DNA of 38,888 bases, from the NCBI GenBank assembly GCA_017610225.1, contig JAFCCM010000026.1, positions 1-38,888 of the forward strand, in the 5' to 3' direction. A program made the translations under genes and the position numbers. How positions within the stretch are numbered: the first letter of the stretch is position 1; the number at the start of each line of letters is the position of its first letter. Source of the stretch: Candidatus Aenigmatarchaeota archaeon (GTDB lineage Archaea > Aenigmatarchaeota > Aenigmatarchaeia > CG10238-14). Shown here in pieces: positions 22,793 to 29,986 of this stretch. Under the pieces are notes generated by a model, which searched no databases, was not told where the DNA came from, and worked only from the letters and a program-made list of their open reading frames with translations.

Positions 22793-22840
22793 GATAAATA
22801 AAAGATTTTGTTTAAATTTTTAATAAAGGAGAATAAAAAT

Positions 22841-23524
22841 ATGTCAATTGCACAAGAATTTTATAAAGAAGAATCATCTAATTCTAATATTTTAAACTCT
22901 AATAATATCAATTATATAATTGACAATATTGGAGAATTATTTCAAAAATGCAGAGCTTATGAAACAGCAGAAAATAATGTATTAGAAGCTCGAAAACAAA
23001 TTGAAAGAATTAAATTAGAAATTAAAACTAATGCTCAACTTTCAGAATTAAATGGAAAATCTGATATTGATGAAAGAGAAAAACTTGAATATTCTGAACG
23101 TATCAATATGATGTATAAAATAATGAAAGGGGTTGTAGAATATAAAGATAAACCAATGAATAATTCTTTAATAATGATGTATGTAACTAATTCAATTGTT
23201 AGAAATATTATTACAAATATTGATAATAAAATACAAAAACCAAGAGTAATTTTATCAAGAAAATTAAAAATTAAAATACAAGAACTCTTAGATTCTTTAA
23301 AAGATATCATAGAAGAAAAAGAATATCAAAATAAAAAACCAGGAATAATATTAAATTATACTGAAAAAATATGTAATTTCATTCCAAATTTAATCAAAAA
23401 ACATATTGAAACTATTCCTGAAAAAATATCTGAATCAAGTAAAATAATAAATGAAGATTATCAAACTCATATTCAAAATTTAAAATTTCTCCAAAATGAA
23501 ATTCTAAAAGTTAAAAAATCTTAA
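22841..23524 (+). CDS. Helical, coiled-coil hypothetical protein
   Basis: 227 residues from the ATG at 22841, which follows AAAGGAGAATAAAAAT; the frame is open 11 codons further upstream but lacks a site there. The protein is almost wholly helical with Lys, Glu, Ile and Asn (ENNVLEARKQIERIKLEIK; IQELLDSLKDIIEEKE). No cysteine motif, signal peptide or membrane segment is visible. It is followed after 38 bases by the DnaJ-like gene on the same transcript, so the two may act together. I do not recognise a family. Confidence 0.75.
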   Translation: MSIAQEFYKEESSNSNILNSNNINYIIDNIGELFQKCRAYETAENNVLEARKQIERIKLEIKTNAQLSELNGKSDIDEREKLEYSERINMMYKIMKGVVEYKDKPMNNSLIMMYVTNSIVRNIITNIDNKIQKPRVILSRKLKIKIQELLDSLKDIIEEKEYQNKKPGIILNYTEKICNFIPNLIKKHIETIPEKISESSKIINEDYQTHIQNLKFLQNEILKVKKS

Positions 23525-23562
23525 AATGTTATAAAATAAATATTTTAAAAAGGAGAGTTAAA

Positions 23563-24222
23563 ATGATTAATGTTACTATAGGTGATCAAACAAAAAAGTT
23601 TATGAGAATATTACAAATAGATTTTTACCCATTTACTAAATCTGAAGTTAAACAGCATTTTAGAAAAATAATTAAAAGTTGTCATTCAGATAGAAATGAA
23701 GGAGATGATACTTTTACAAAAATAGTAATAGAAGCTTATACCCATATAAGAAATTTAGCAATTAGTGATAATGGGATTGCTAAAAAAGCATCAGAAATAT
23801 TAAATGCAGAACGTCAAAATACAAATATATTTGAACTTTATGATAATTGTAAAAAATGTAAAGGTACAGGTAAAATTAAAAACATAGTCAATTCTCATAT
23901 TGAAGATTGTGATAGATGTTCTGTAAGACTAAGACCTGGAATTTTTGGTTTTTCTACATATATATCAACAGGAAAAATTAAGATTGCATGTAATGCTTGT
24001 CATAGTTCAGGAAAATTTAAACAACGAAGTGGTAAAACTGTTGATTGTTTTAAATGTAATGGTAAAGGGTTTCGATATATTAAATGTTTTAAATGCAAAG
24101 GAACTAAAGTAATACATATTAAAGCCTATACGACAGAACACATTTGCATTAATTGTAGTGGGACTGGAAGAGTTAAAGTAGACCCATTTAATCCTGTAAT
24201 AACTAAAGGTGCAATCTTATAA
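23563..24222 (+). CDS. DnaJ-like protein with altered HPD motif
   Basis: 219 residues. The first 65 resemble a J domain: FTKSEVKQHFRKIIKSCHSDRNEGDDTFTKIVIEAY. The essential HPD loop is HSD here. A zinc region follows with CxxCxGxG-type repeats: CKKCKGTG, CDRCSVRL, CNACHSSG, CFKCNGKG, CFKCKGTK and CINCSGTG (about 93-205). That gives six CxxC units instead of the four of DnaJ. The C-terminal substrate-binding part of DnaJ is missing. HPD is needed for DnaK stimulation in known J proteins, so this may be a zinc-chaperone or decoy. Confidence 0.8.
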   Translation: MINVTIGDQTKKFMRILQIDFYPFTKSEVKQHFRKIIKSCHSDRNEGDDTFTKIVIEAYTHIRNLAISDNGIAKKASEILNAERQNTNIFELYDNCKKCKGTGKIKNIVNSHIEDCDRCSVRLRPGIFGFSTYISTGKIKIACNACHSSGKFKQRSGKTVDCFKCNGKGFRYIKCFKCKGTKVIHIKAYTTEHICINCSGTGRVKVDPFNPVITKGAIL

Positions 24223-24256
24223 AGAAAAAAATCTATCTGGAAAGTATATTCCTAAT

Positions 24257-24370
24257 ATGAATCCTTCTGAAAATATTTCGATAATTGAATTTTATTATAA
24301 TCCGTTGATGGAGAAGCAAAGAAAATATAAAGTTTTACAGAGATTCCCAGAGAAAGCCAGGAAGCTTTAG
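24257..24370 (+). CDS. Possible small ORF ending inside the 44-nt repeat
   Basis: ATG at 24257 gives 37 residues (MNPSENISIIEFYYNPLM...) with a stop at 24368-24370 inside the repeat. The ribosome binding site is weak (GGAAAG 13 bases upstream). In another frame the repeat reads IPRESQEALAPGTFT and continues NKDMIALRI without a start codon. It may be a relic gene instead of an active one. Confidence 0.3.
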   Translation: MNPSENISIIEFYYNPLMEKQRKYKVLQRFPEKARKL

Positions 24371-24386
24371 CACCTGGAACGTTCAC
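24343..24386. repeat. Exact 44-nt repeat, copy 2
   Basis: Identical to 8974-9017. The flanks differ, so the conserved block is sharply bounded. It lies 71 bases before the signal-peptide-like ORF at 24458, and copy 1 lies 68 bases before the gene at 9086. This similar spacing suggests a leader element. Folding options are as for copy 1. Confidence 0.7.
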
Positions 24387-24457
24387 GAACAAGGATATGA
24401 TAGCGTTAAGAATAATGAATAAAAATAGATATAAACTTTCATAGGAAAGGATTGATA

Positions 24458-24508
24458 ATGAAAAAATATTTTGTATTAGGAACATTATGTGTATTAATAA
24501 ATATTTAA
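24458..24508 (+). other. Signal-peptide-like ORF out of frame with the next gene
   Basis: ATG at 24458, after AGGAAAGGATTGATA, gives MKKYFVLGTLCVLINI and then a stop. It has a basic start and a hydrophobic core like a secretion signal. The gene for the 3D-domain protein starts inside it in the -1 frame. A one-base indel near 24495-24505 would join the two into a normal secreted protein. Confidence 0.5.
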
Positions 24509-24906
24509 ATGATTTATTATCGGATATTAATAATAATTATAAATTTATTATTAATGAACAACAGGATTCAATTCAAGTATTAGAAAAAGAATTACAAAGA
24601 AAACAAATTGTTAAAGTTACATTTTATCATCCAAAATCAAGAGGGATTAATTCAGACAGTGATCCTAATAATACCGCAATTATGAGGAAACCAGTAGTAG
24701 GTCGGACTGTCGCCATATCTGATGATTTATTTAATATAGGATGGCTTGGCAGCAAAGTATATTTAGAACAATTTGGGGTATTTATAATGGAAGATAGAAC
24801 AAATCATAGTATTAAAGGAATGCAAATTGATATATGTGTAGAATCCAAAGAAAAAGCTTTTGAATTAGGTGTGAAGTATAACATAGTAGCAATACGATTA
24901 ATATAA
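24487..24906 (+). CDS. 3D-domain (Asp-Asp-Asp) cell-wall protein
   Basis: 139 residues. After a helical start, VKVTFYHPKSRGINSDSD (about 38-55) and the order VVGRTVAISDDLFNIG, GSKVYLEQFGVFIMEDRT, IKGMQIDICVES follow the 3D domain of a double-psi beta barrel. The three conserved Asp residues are present (in SDD, MED and QID). Such domains occur in lytic transglycosylase-like enzymes and would cut host peptidoglycan. The ATG at 24487 has only a weak AGGA site, and the better start at 24458 is out of frame (see that entry). Export is expected for this function. Confidence 0.75.
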   Translation: MCINKYLNDLLSDINNNYKFIINEQQDSIQVLEKELQRKQIVKVTFYHPKSRGINSDSDPNNTAIMRKPVVGRTVAISDDLFNIGWLGSKVYLEQFGVFIMEDRTNHSIKGMQIDICVESKEKAFELGVKYNIVAIRLI

Positions 24907-25040
24907 ATTTGAGATTAAATGCAAAAAATATGGAAATACATTAGTTAATATTAAAGGAACTTCAGTTAATTATGAATATAAAGGAATAAATTAAATGAGG
25001 AACACATGATTTATATTTGAACAAACATGAAAATTTATTA
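24907..25040 (+). other. Stretch with a possible zinc-ribbon gene remnant
   Basis: One frame from about 24914 to 24993 reads FEIKCKKYGNTLVNIKG and on to a stop, without a start codon. It resembles the CxxCG opening of small phage zinc ribbons with one Cys changed to Tyr. A GAACAAACATGAAAATT motif is at 25019-25035. No intact gene is seen before the terminator. Confidence 0.3.
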
Positions 25041-25072
25041 AAATATAGGATGCAATTATCCTATATTTTTTT
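25041..25072 (+). terminator. Intrinsic terminator
   Basis: AAATATAGGAT (25041-25051) pairs with ATCCTATATTT (25058-25068) around GCAATT, followed by T residues to 25072. It ends the plus-strand unit with the 3D-domain gene, ahead of the convergent glycosyltransferase gene. Confidence 0.9.
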
Positions 25073-25077
25073 GTTCA

Positions 25078-25142
25078 AAAATCTTATATAGATTCATCTA
25101 CAATATATATTAATATATGAATTTTTAATTCATTTAAAGAAT
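25078..25142. repeat. Exact 65-nt promoter-like repeat, copy R2
   Basis: Identical to R1 at 22129-22193. Its right end contains the last codons and stop of the glycosyltransferase on the minus strand (stop at 25134). Unlike R1 and R3 it has no plus-strand gene behind it, so if it is a promoter it would drive antisense RNA through 25134-26833. Alternatively it is a duplicated recombination or processing site. Confidence 0.6.
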
Positions 25143-26147
25143 CCAATGATGAATATTTTTTTGACAAGTTTCTTTAAAAGATAATTCATTATTAATAACT
25201 TCTAAAACTTCCTTTGAATATTTATAATAATGTTTCATTCCTTGTTTTATCTTTTTAAAAATATTTTGATTATTAAATTCAATAACACCATTTTGTTTAT
25301 AATAATTTAATAATCTAGTAGAATCTTTAATTAATAAAGGAGTCCCAGACATTAATATTTCTGTAGAAATTCTTGGACATCCATCATTTAAATTAGAAGT
25401 TACTAATCCAAATTTAGATTGATTTAAAATTTTATTTAATTTAGGTCTTGAAATTAATCCTATAAATTTAATATTATTAACATTATATTTTTTACATAAT
25501 TTTTTTCCGATTTCAGGTTTATTTCCAATATGTACAATTTTTAATTTTTTAAGATAAGGACAAACTCCAACTGTTTTAATAAAAAATTCTTGGCCTTTAT
25601 ATTTTAATTGTGTAAAATTATTAGGCCAACAAATATCATATTTTTTTTCTAAATTTAAAGGGTAAAATATATTAGGATTAGCAGTTTTATAAAAAGGAAT
25701 AGTATTTGAAATATGAGATTCTTTTTCAGATTCAATTAAAATTTTATTATATATTCCTCCATATTGAGGAATAACTCTTTTTCCTGCACCAAGATATAAT
25801 TTCAATCCTAAAAATTTTGGATTATGTTTTGTTAATATATCATATTCTTTAAATCCACCCCGAAATAAGGTTATTAAAGGTTTAGGGTATAAAAGGGATT
25901 CATTAAAATTTAAAACCCATTTCTGGATATATTTGCCCCCTTTAGATAGATTAAAAATTATATCTTCTTGAGGTCTTTTAGTTAATCTCCATATTATAAC
26001 TTCATTAAAATAATTATCTTTTAATAATTGTAATGGTAATAATAAGTAAAAATCATGACAATTTTTTTCGAAAGTTTCTAAATCTTTATATTTATGATAG
26101 TATTCATTATGTAATAAATTTGATCTAAATAACCAAAAACTTTTCAT
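25134..26147 (-). CDS. Glycosyltransferase, GT-B type
   Basis: 337 residues. The N-terminal half has no signature but keeps the alternating hydrophobic pattern of a Rossmann half. The C-terminal half shows GVCPYLKKLKIVHIG, KKYNVNNIKFIGLISRPKLNKILNQSK, then FGLVTSNLNDGCPRISTEILMSGTPLL, the donor-binding region of GT4-like enzymes with the key Glu in STEIL. The ATG at 26147 has GAGGATTTAAAT upstream. It follows the primase-like gene on the same strand, an unusual partner for a sugar enzyme, which may mean DNA glycosylation, though only context suggests it. Confidence 0.8.
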   Translation of the reverse strand: MKSFWLFRSNLLHNEYYHKYKDLETFEKNCHDFYLLLPLQLLKDNYFNEVIIWRLTKRPQEDIIFNLSKGGKYIQKWVLNFNESLLYPKPLITLFRGGFKEYDILTKHNPKFLGLKLYLGAGKRVIPQYGGIYNKILIESEKESHISNTIPFYKTANPNIFYPLNLEKKYDICWPNNFTQLKYKGQEFFIKTVGVCPYLKKLKIVHIGNKPEIGKKLCKKYNVNNIKFIGLISRPKLNKILNQSKFGLVTSNLNDGCPRISTEILMSGTPLLIKDSTRLLNYYKQNGVIEFNNQNIFKKIKQGMKHYYKYSKEVLEVINNELSFKETCQKNIHHWIL

Positions 26148-26149
26148 AT

Positions 26150-26833
26150 TTAAATCCTCGATCTATTTGGTTCAAAACTTAAAATATCATTAAAATTAAT
26201 TTCCATACATTTTAATCCTAATAATGAAAGACTTCCATTTGTAATATATGCACCTCTAAGTTTATTTGGAGATAAATCAAGATTCACAATTCCTTTTTGT
26301 CTTTTACTTTCAATTGTATATTTTTTAGATAAATCAGATCTTTGTAATTCATGTTTAAGCAAAAATCTAATTGCATCTATTTTATTTTTTCTGTTAAATT
26401 TACATATAATATGAAATCCAGTTTTTCCTGTAAATCTTATTTTTGCAGAATTAATAAATCCTATATGATCTATAATATATTCATATACATCTTTCGTAGC
26501 TATTTTTGCTTGAGACCAAATATTTGTGTCTATATCAATTATCCCAAAATCTTCATAAAATCCCATAGTAGAATAAATAGTTATAGTTCTTCCTGTTATT
26601 AAAGTATCATAATTTTGAGGAGTTAATTTTATAAATTTTAATTTTTCTTTTCTTTTTAAAATAGGTTTATTTTTATCTACCATTATTGCAAACATAAGCT
26701 CTCGATTTCTTGTTTCTTTTAAAATTTGAGTTTTATTTTTTTGATAATAATTCCAAATATCTATTTCTCTAAGACCTTTTGAATAAAATTTATTTTTAAG
26801 AATTATTGTATCTGGATTTTTTGGATAACTCAT
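26150..26833 (-). CDS. Archaeo-eukaryotic primase-like protein
   Basis: 227 residues. The start YPKNPDTIILKNKFYSKGLREIDIWNYYQ is like the opening of LigD-type polymerase/primase domains (YPK...TK.D...YY). ITIYSTMGFYEDFGIIDIDT supplies the catalytic D-x-D (about 111-113). IRFTGKTGFHIICKF (about 141-155) matches the S/T-G-x-G-x-H motif, and a later NLDLSPNKLRGAY offers the third acidic residue. It would make primers or fill gaps. Compared with LigD PolDom it is short and lacks the N-terminal extension. The start ATG follows AAAGGAATATTTACA. Confidence 0.75.
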   Translation of the reverse strand: MSYPKNPDTIILKNKFYSKGLREIDIWNYYQKNKTQILKETRNRELMFAIMVDKNKPILKRKEKLKFIKLTPQNYDTLITGRTITIYSTMGFYEDFGIIDIDTNIWSQAKIATKDVYEYIIDHIGFINSAKIRFTGKTGFHIICKFNRKNKIDAIRFLLKHELQRSDLSKKYTIESKRQKGIVNLDLSPNKLRGAYITNGSLSLLGLKCMEINFNDILSFEPNRSRI

Positions 26834-26859
26834 TGTAAATATTCCTTTTTTATAAGAAT

Positions 26860-26883
26860 TTCTATATATATTAATATATAGAA
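26860..26883. promoter_or_regulatory. TTCTATATATATTA palindrome in a divergent gap
   Basis: TTCTATATAT and ATATATAGAA form 10-bp arms around ATTA, the most symmetric of the five copies of the motif. It lies between the primase-like gene (minus) and the gene at 26932 (plus), 49 bases before the latter. A promoter or operator for either or both directions is likely by position. Confidence 0.55.
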
Positions 26884-26931
26884 AAGTTAAATTATAATTG
26901 TTTCAAAATTTTTTAAAATAGGGGGTATGAA

Positions 26932-27177
26932 ATGAATATCTTTAAAATGACACAAGATAAACTACGAAAATCTTCTTTAAAAAATCTCAAAAAAATTTTA
27001 AGACATCATGATAATTTCTTTTTATCCCAAGAAGAATTTCCAGATGAACGTCTAACTGTTAGAGAAAATAATAAGGATTCTATTGTTAATTGGATTATGG
27101 CTACTGATCCATTTTATGTAGAAGGTGGACTTTTAAGTTTTATTAGAGAAATGAAAAAAGAAAATCTATTATTATAA
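26932..27177 (+). CDS. Hypothetical protein, 81 residues
   Basis: Starts MNIFKMTQDKLRKSSLKNLK after AGGGGGTATGAA. The N terminus is basic and helical, the C terminus acidic with aromatic residues (IVNWIMATDPFYVEGGLLSF). No cysteines or membrane segments. It is first in a short plus-strand unit with the lipoprotein gene behind it. Not recognised. Confidence 0.65.
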   Translation: MNIFKMTQDKLRKSSLKNLKKILRHHDNFFLSQEEFPDERLTVRENNKDSIVNWIMATDPFYVEGGLLSFIREMKKENLLL

Positions 27178-27200
27178 TTTTATAAAAGGAGAATTAAAAA

Positions 27201-27593
27201 ATGAAAAAATTTTCAATTGTATTTATTATTTTATGTTTTATTGGAATTGGTTGTGCAAATCCTGGTAGATACAATACTCAAAAAGGTACGGCTATTGGAA
27301 CTGGACTTGGCGCTATTACTGGACAAATAATTGGTGGCGATACAACATCAACATTGATTGGTGCTGGAATAGGCGGAATTGCAGGTTCTTTAATAGGAAA
27401 CAGTGAAGATCAACGAGCTGATATTTTACGTGAAAAAGAACAAAAAACTCAGCCTCAAAATAAAACAATCTATACTTCACCAAAAGCTCAACTTATTACA
27501 CAACCTCCTGGAACATGGGTTCAAGTTCCAGGATATTGGAATGGTTCAACATGGATACCTGCTCATCAAGAATGGAAGCCGATTCAACCTTAA
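27201..27593 (+). CDS. Lipoprotein with glycine zipper and WxxGxW-like tail
   Basis: 130 residues. MKKFSIVFIILCFIGIGC is a lipoprotein signal with lipobox GIGC. GTAIGTGLGAITGQIIGG and LIGAGIGGIAGSLIGN (about 29-67) form a 2TM glycine-zipper region like that of SlyB/OsmB-type proteins. A linker leads to PPGTWVQVPGYWNGSTWIP, a WxxGxW-like motif known from secreted and outer-membrane lipoproteins of Gram-negative bacteria. This suggests a Gram-negative host and action in the envelope, for example blocking superinfection or helping lysis. AAAAGGAGAATTAAAAA precedes the ATG. Confidence 0.85.
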   Translation: MKKFSIVFIILCFIGIGCANPGRYNTQKGTAIGTGLGAITGQIIGGDTTSTLIGAGIGGIAGSLIGNSEDQRADILREKEQKTQPQNKTIYTSPKAQLITQPPGTWVQVPGYWNGSTWIPAHQEWKPIQP

Positions 27594-27624
27594 ATTAAAA
27601 CTTATAAAAAAAAGGAAAAGAATA

Positions 27625-27774
27625 ATGATTGAAATTTCTCAGAATGGTGTTGTGTTTATTGGTTCTCAATGTGAATTTAAATCTTTCTTAAATTGGATAA
27701 AAAAGAATATTCCACCAAAAACCAAAATAAAAAATTTCAGAAAAATTCTTATTAATCATCTCTATTCTTATTAA
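27625..27774 (+). CDS. Small basic hypothetical protein, 49 residues
   Basis: ATG at 27625 after AAAAAAAGGAAAAGAATA. The product MIEISQNGVVFIGSQCEFKS starts with a beta pattern and ends with a basic helix (WIKKNIPPKTKIKNFRKIL). The frame is open further upstream inside the lipoprotein gene, but only this start has a ribosome binding site. A second strong site, AAAAGGAGG at 27790-27798, follows the stop but leads only to a 10-residue frame. Not recognised. Confidence 0.6.
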   Translation: MIEISQNGVVFIGSQCEFKSFLNWIKKNIPPKTKIKNFRKILINHLYSY

Positions 27775-27803
27775 AAACTAACTCAAAAATAAAAGGAGGA
27801 TTA

Positions 27804-27842
27804 AAAAAATAAAGAGATGAATTATCTATCTCTTTATTTTTT
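27804..27842. terminator. Bidirectional terminator between convergent genes
   Basis: AAAAAATAAAGAGAT (27804-27818) pairs with 27828-27842 around a 9-nt loop, with T-runs on both strands. It separates the small plus-strand gene from the end of the long minus-strand glycosylation operon. The stop of the dehydrogenase gene (27834-27836) lies within the right arm. Confidence 0.88.
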
Positions 27843-28685
27843 TGTATAATTATTTTTTGTTGTAGCACCTTTTATTTTTTCCCAATCTTTTTCTAATCTA
27901 ACTTTATTATTAACAGATTCTGCAGCTTTACACATTTCAATATTTAATCCTTCTTTTTCAACATATTTAATAAAAGCATTTATATCTTTTTTAAAACATT
28001 TTCCTCCCCAACCTAACATTCCATCATGTCCTGGAACATCAGTATGAGAATTACCAATTCTCATATCACCTAACCACATATCTTTTAAATTTTCAAAATC
28101 AATATTTAAATGTTTTGTTAATAAATATATTTCATTAAGAAATGAAAGTTTAACAGAAAAGAAACAATTGCACATATATTTAACAATTTCAGCAGATTCC
28201 CAATCACATTCAAAAATTTTAACATGAGAAAATTTAATTTGATATAATTTTTTAACTAAAGATGTCGCTTCTGGATTTCCTCCTAATATAATTCTTGCTT
28301 GATTTAAAAAATCTAATTTAGCTTGTCTTTCTGTTAAAAATTCTGGATTGAAAACAAATTCATGATTTTTATATTTTTCTGCATAATGTCTTGTTGTTCC
28401 TGGAATTATAGTACTTTTAAATATTATAATTTTTTTAGTTGTAGCTATTTTTACAATATTTTCAACTACATCATCTATACTTGAAAGATCTTGAGATCCA
28501 TCTGATCTCATTGGAGTAGGAACACAAACAAAAATAAATTTGGAATTATTAACTGTTTCTTCTAAATTATCTAAATCTTCTTTAAATTTATCATACACTT
28601 TTAAATTATAATGCAAATACATTCCATGAGCTATAGCCTGACCAACAAATCCAAAACCAATAATTCCAATATTTTCTTTTCTCAT
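27834..28685 (-). CDS. UDP-glucose/GDP-mannose dehydrogenase family protein, short
   Basis: 283 residues from the ATG at 28685, which follows AAAAAGGAAAAATAT and overlaps the upstream stop (ATGA). IGIIGFGFVGQAIAHG is the NAD-binding Rossmann start, FVCVPTPMRSDGSQDLSS the conserved PTP region, STIIPGTT and FNPEFLTERQA follow, and GWGGKCFKKD holds the catalytic Cys. Known enzymes of about 430 residues have a third, UDP-binding domain that is missing here. It would oxidise a nucleotide sugar to the uronic acid, but without that domain the substrate may be different. Last gene of the operon. Confidence 0.82.
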   Translation of the reverse strand: MRKENIGIIGFGFVGQAIAHGMYLHYNLKVYDKFKEDLDNLEETVNNSKFIFVCVPTPMRSDGSQDLSSIDDVVENIVKIATTKKIIIFKSTIIPGTTRHYAEKYKNHEFVFNPEFLTERQAKLDFLNQARIILGGNPEATSLVKKLYQIKFSHVKIFECDWESAEIVKYMCNCFFSVKLSFLNEIYLLTKHLNIDFENLKDMWLGDMRIGNSHTDVPGHDGMLGWGGKCFKKDINAFIKYVEKEGLNIEMCKAAESVNNKVRLEKDWEKIKGATTKNNYTKK

Positions 28686-29080
28686 ATATTTTTCCTTTTT
28701 ATAAAATCTATTGTTTGTTTCCAATTATTAAATCTAATAGCTTTATCATCTATATAATATAAAGCTCTTGGTTTAGTATTAGTTACATCAAAAATGTATT
28801 TTTTTAATTTCCAATTTTCTAACCATTCCCATATTAAATCAATTCCTGTTTTACTATTTACTAAAGGTCTTTCTGGATTTGCTTTACATGTATAAATAAT
28901 TAATTTAAATCCTTTTTCATATAAATATTTTAAAGATTCTTTTGTTCCCATAATTGGTTCATCATAAATTGTTCCATCATAAAAACCTTTAGAATTTTTA
29001 TGAATCACCCCATCAAAATCTATTACAATATTTAAAGAAATTTCATCTTCTATCTTATTTAAAAAATTTATATTATTCAT
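28682..29080 (-). CDS. HAD-like phosphatase
   Basis: 132 residues. IVIDFDGVIH (about 18-27) is HAD motif I with the nucleophile Asp and the second Asp. LIIYTCKAN gives motif II (Thr), and YYIDDKAIRFNNW gives motif IV (DD). No cap domain, so it is a compact C0-type enzyme as found in capsule and lipopolysaccharide clusters. In this operon it may dephosphorylate a sugar-phosphate or keto-acid phosphate made by the aldolases. It is coupled to both neighbours: the next gene overlaps its stop and it begins next to the DapA-like stop. Confidence 0.78.
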   Translation of the reverse strand: MNNINFLNKIEDEISLNIVIDFDGVIHKNSKGFYDGTIYDEPIMGTKESLKYLYEKGFKLIIYTCKANPERPLVNSKTGIDLIWEWLENWKLKKYIFDVTNTKPRALYYIDDKAIRFNNWKQTIDFIKRKNI

Positions 29081-29986
29081 TTAAATAACTCCAAGATCTT
29101 TTAATTCTCCAATCATTAATATTTTTTCTTTTTGACTTAATCTTTTCCATGGACTTTTACATGTTCCTACTTTTATTCCTTTTTCATTTAAAACATCATA
29201 GGCTGCTACTGCTCTTCCATTATTATATTTTCCAAGTATAGTTCGCACTTTCATTACTTTAATAAATAATTTTACTGCAATATCAATATTGTTATTATTC
29301 ATATTTTCATAAATTTTTAATATAAGATTAGGTATTGATAAAGCAACTCCTGAAACACATGATTTTATTCCTAAAATATTTCCTATAATTAAACTACTAG
29401 TTGAAGATGGATAATAATCAAAATCACATTTATTTTTATTAATAATATTCAACATTTCTAACATTTTTCCCATATCAGATCCACCATCTTTTATTCCACA
29501 TAATCCAATATTAATTAATTTATTTAAAAATTCTGGAGTTATATTAAATCCTGTAGTATTTGGATTATTATAACAATGAACATCAATTGATACATTATTA
29601 ATAATTTCTTCAAAATATTTAAGAAAAACATCTTCGTTATAAAAAGTAGATGAATAATAAAAAGGAACAACTGAAGAAATAGCATCTGCTCCAATATTTT
29701 CAACATGTTTTGCTAAAATAATAGCTTCCTCAGTTGAAGTAGAACCAATTTGAATAATAGTTTTTATATTTTTTTCTTGACATATGTTTATGACTACTTC
29801 AGCTACGGTCATTCTATCAGTCATTGACATAAGAGGAAATGAGCCGTAAGAACCACATGCAAAAATATTCCTATAACCATATTCATATAAATAATTTATT
29901 TCATTTTTTATTCCTTCTTTAAAAATTGTACCATCTTTATTAAATGGTGTAATTAATGCAGGAATTATTCCTTCAAATTTTGGCAT
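29081..29986 (-). CDS. DapA/NanA-family pyruvate aldolase
   Basis: 301 residues, normal length for the class I aldolase family. GIIPALITPFNKDGTI is the N-terminal signature, ACGSYGSFPLMS the phosphate- or carboxyl-binding GS region (GTTGE in DapA is altered), YNNPNTTG supplies the active-site Tyr, and GIKDGGSDM the Schiff-base Lys. Members join pyruvate to an aldehyde (DapA, NanA, sugar-acid aldolases). Its place beside an acylneuraminate cytidylyltransferase-like gene favours NanA-like chemistry, making a nonulosonic or related keto acid. The overlap with that gene is 14 bases. Confidence 0.85.
   Translation of the reverse strand: MPKFEGIIPALITPFNKDGTIFKEGIKNEINYLYEYGYRNIFACGSYGSFPLMSMTDRMTVAEVVINICQEKNIKTIIQIGSTSTEEAIILAKHVENIGADAISSVVPFYYSSTFYNEDVFLKYFEEIINNVSIDVHCYNNPNTTGFNITPEFLNKLINIGLCGIKDGGSDMGKMLEMLNIINKNKCDFDYYPSSTSSLIIGNILGIKSCVSGVALSIPNLILKIYENMNNNNIDIAVKLFIKVMKVRTILGKYNNGRAVAAYDVLNEKGIKVGTCKSPWKRLSQKEKILMIGELKDLGVI

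Noticed and set aside
24458..24500. Programmed -1 frameshift at a classic slippery heptamer joining the signal peptide to the 3D domain
   Set aside because: No X-XXY-YYZ heptamer in the right frame and no following stem were found near the overlap; a simple indel or coupling is more likely.
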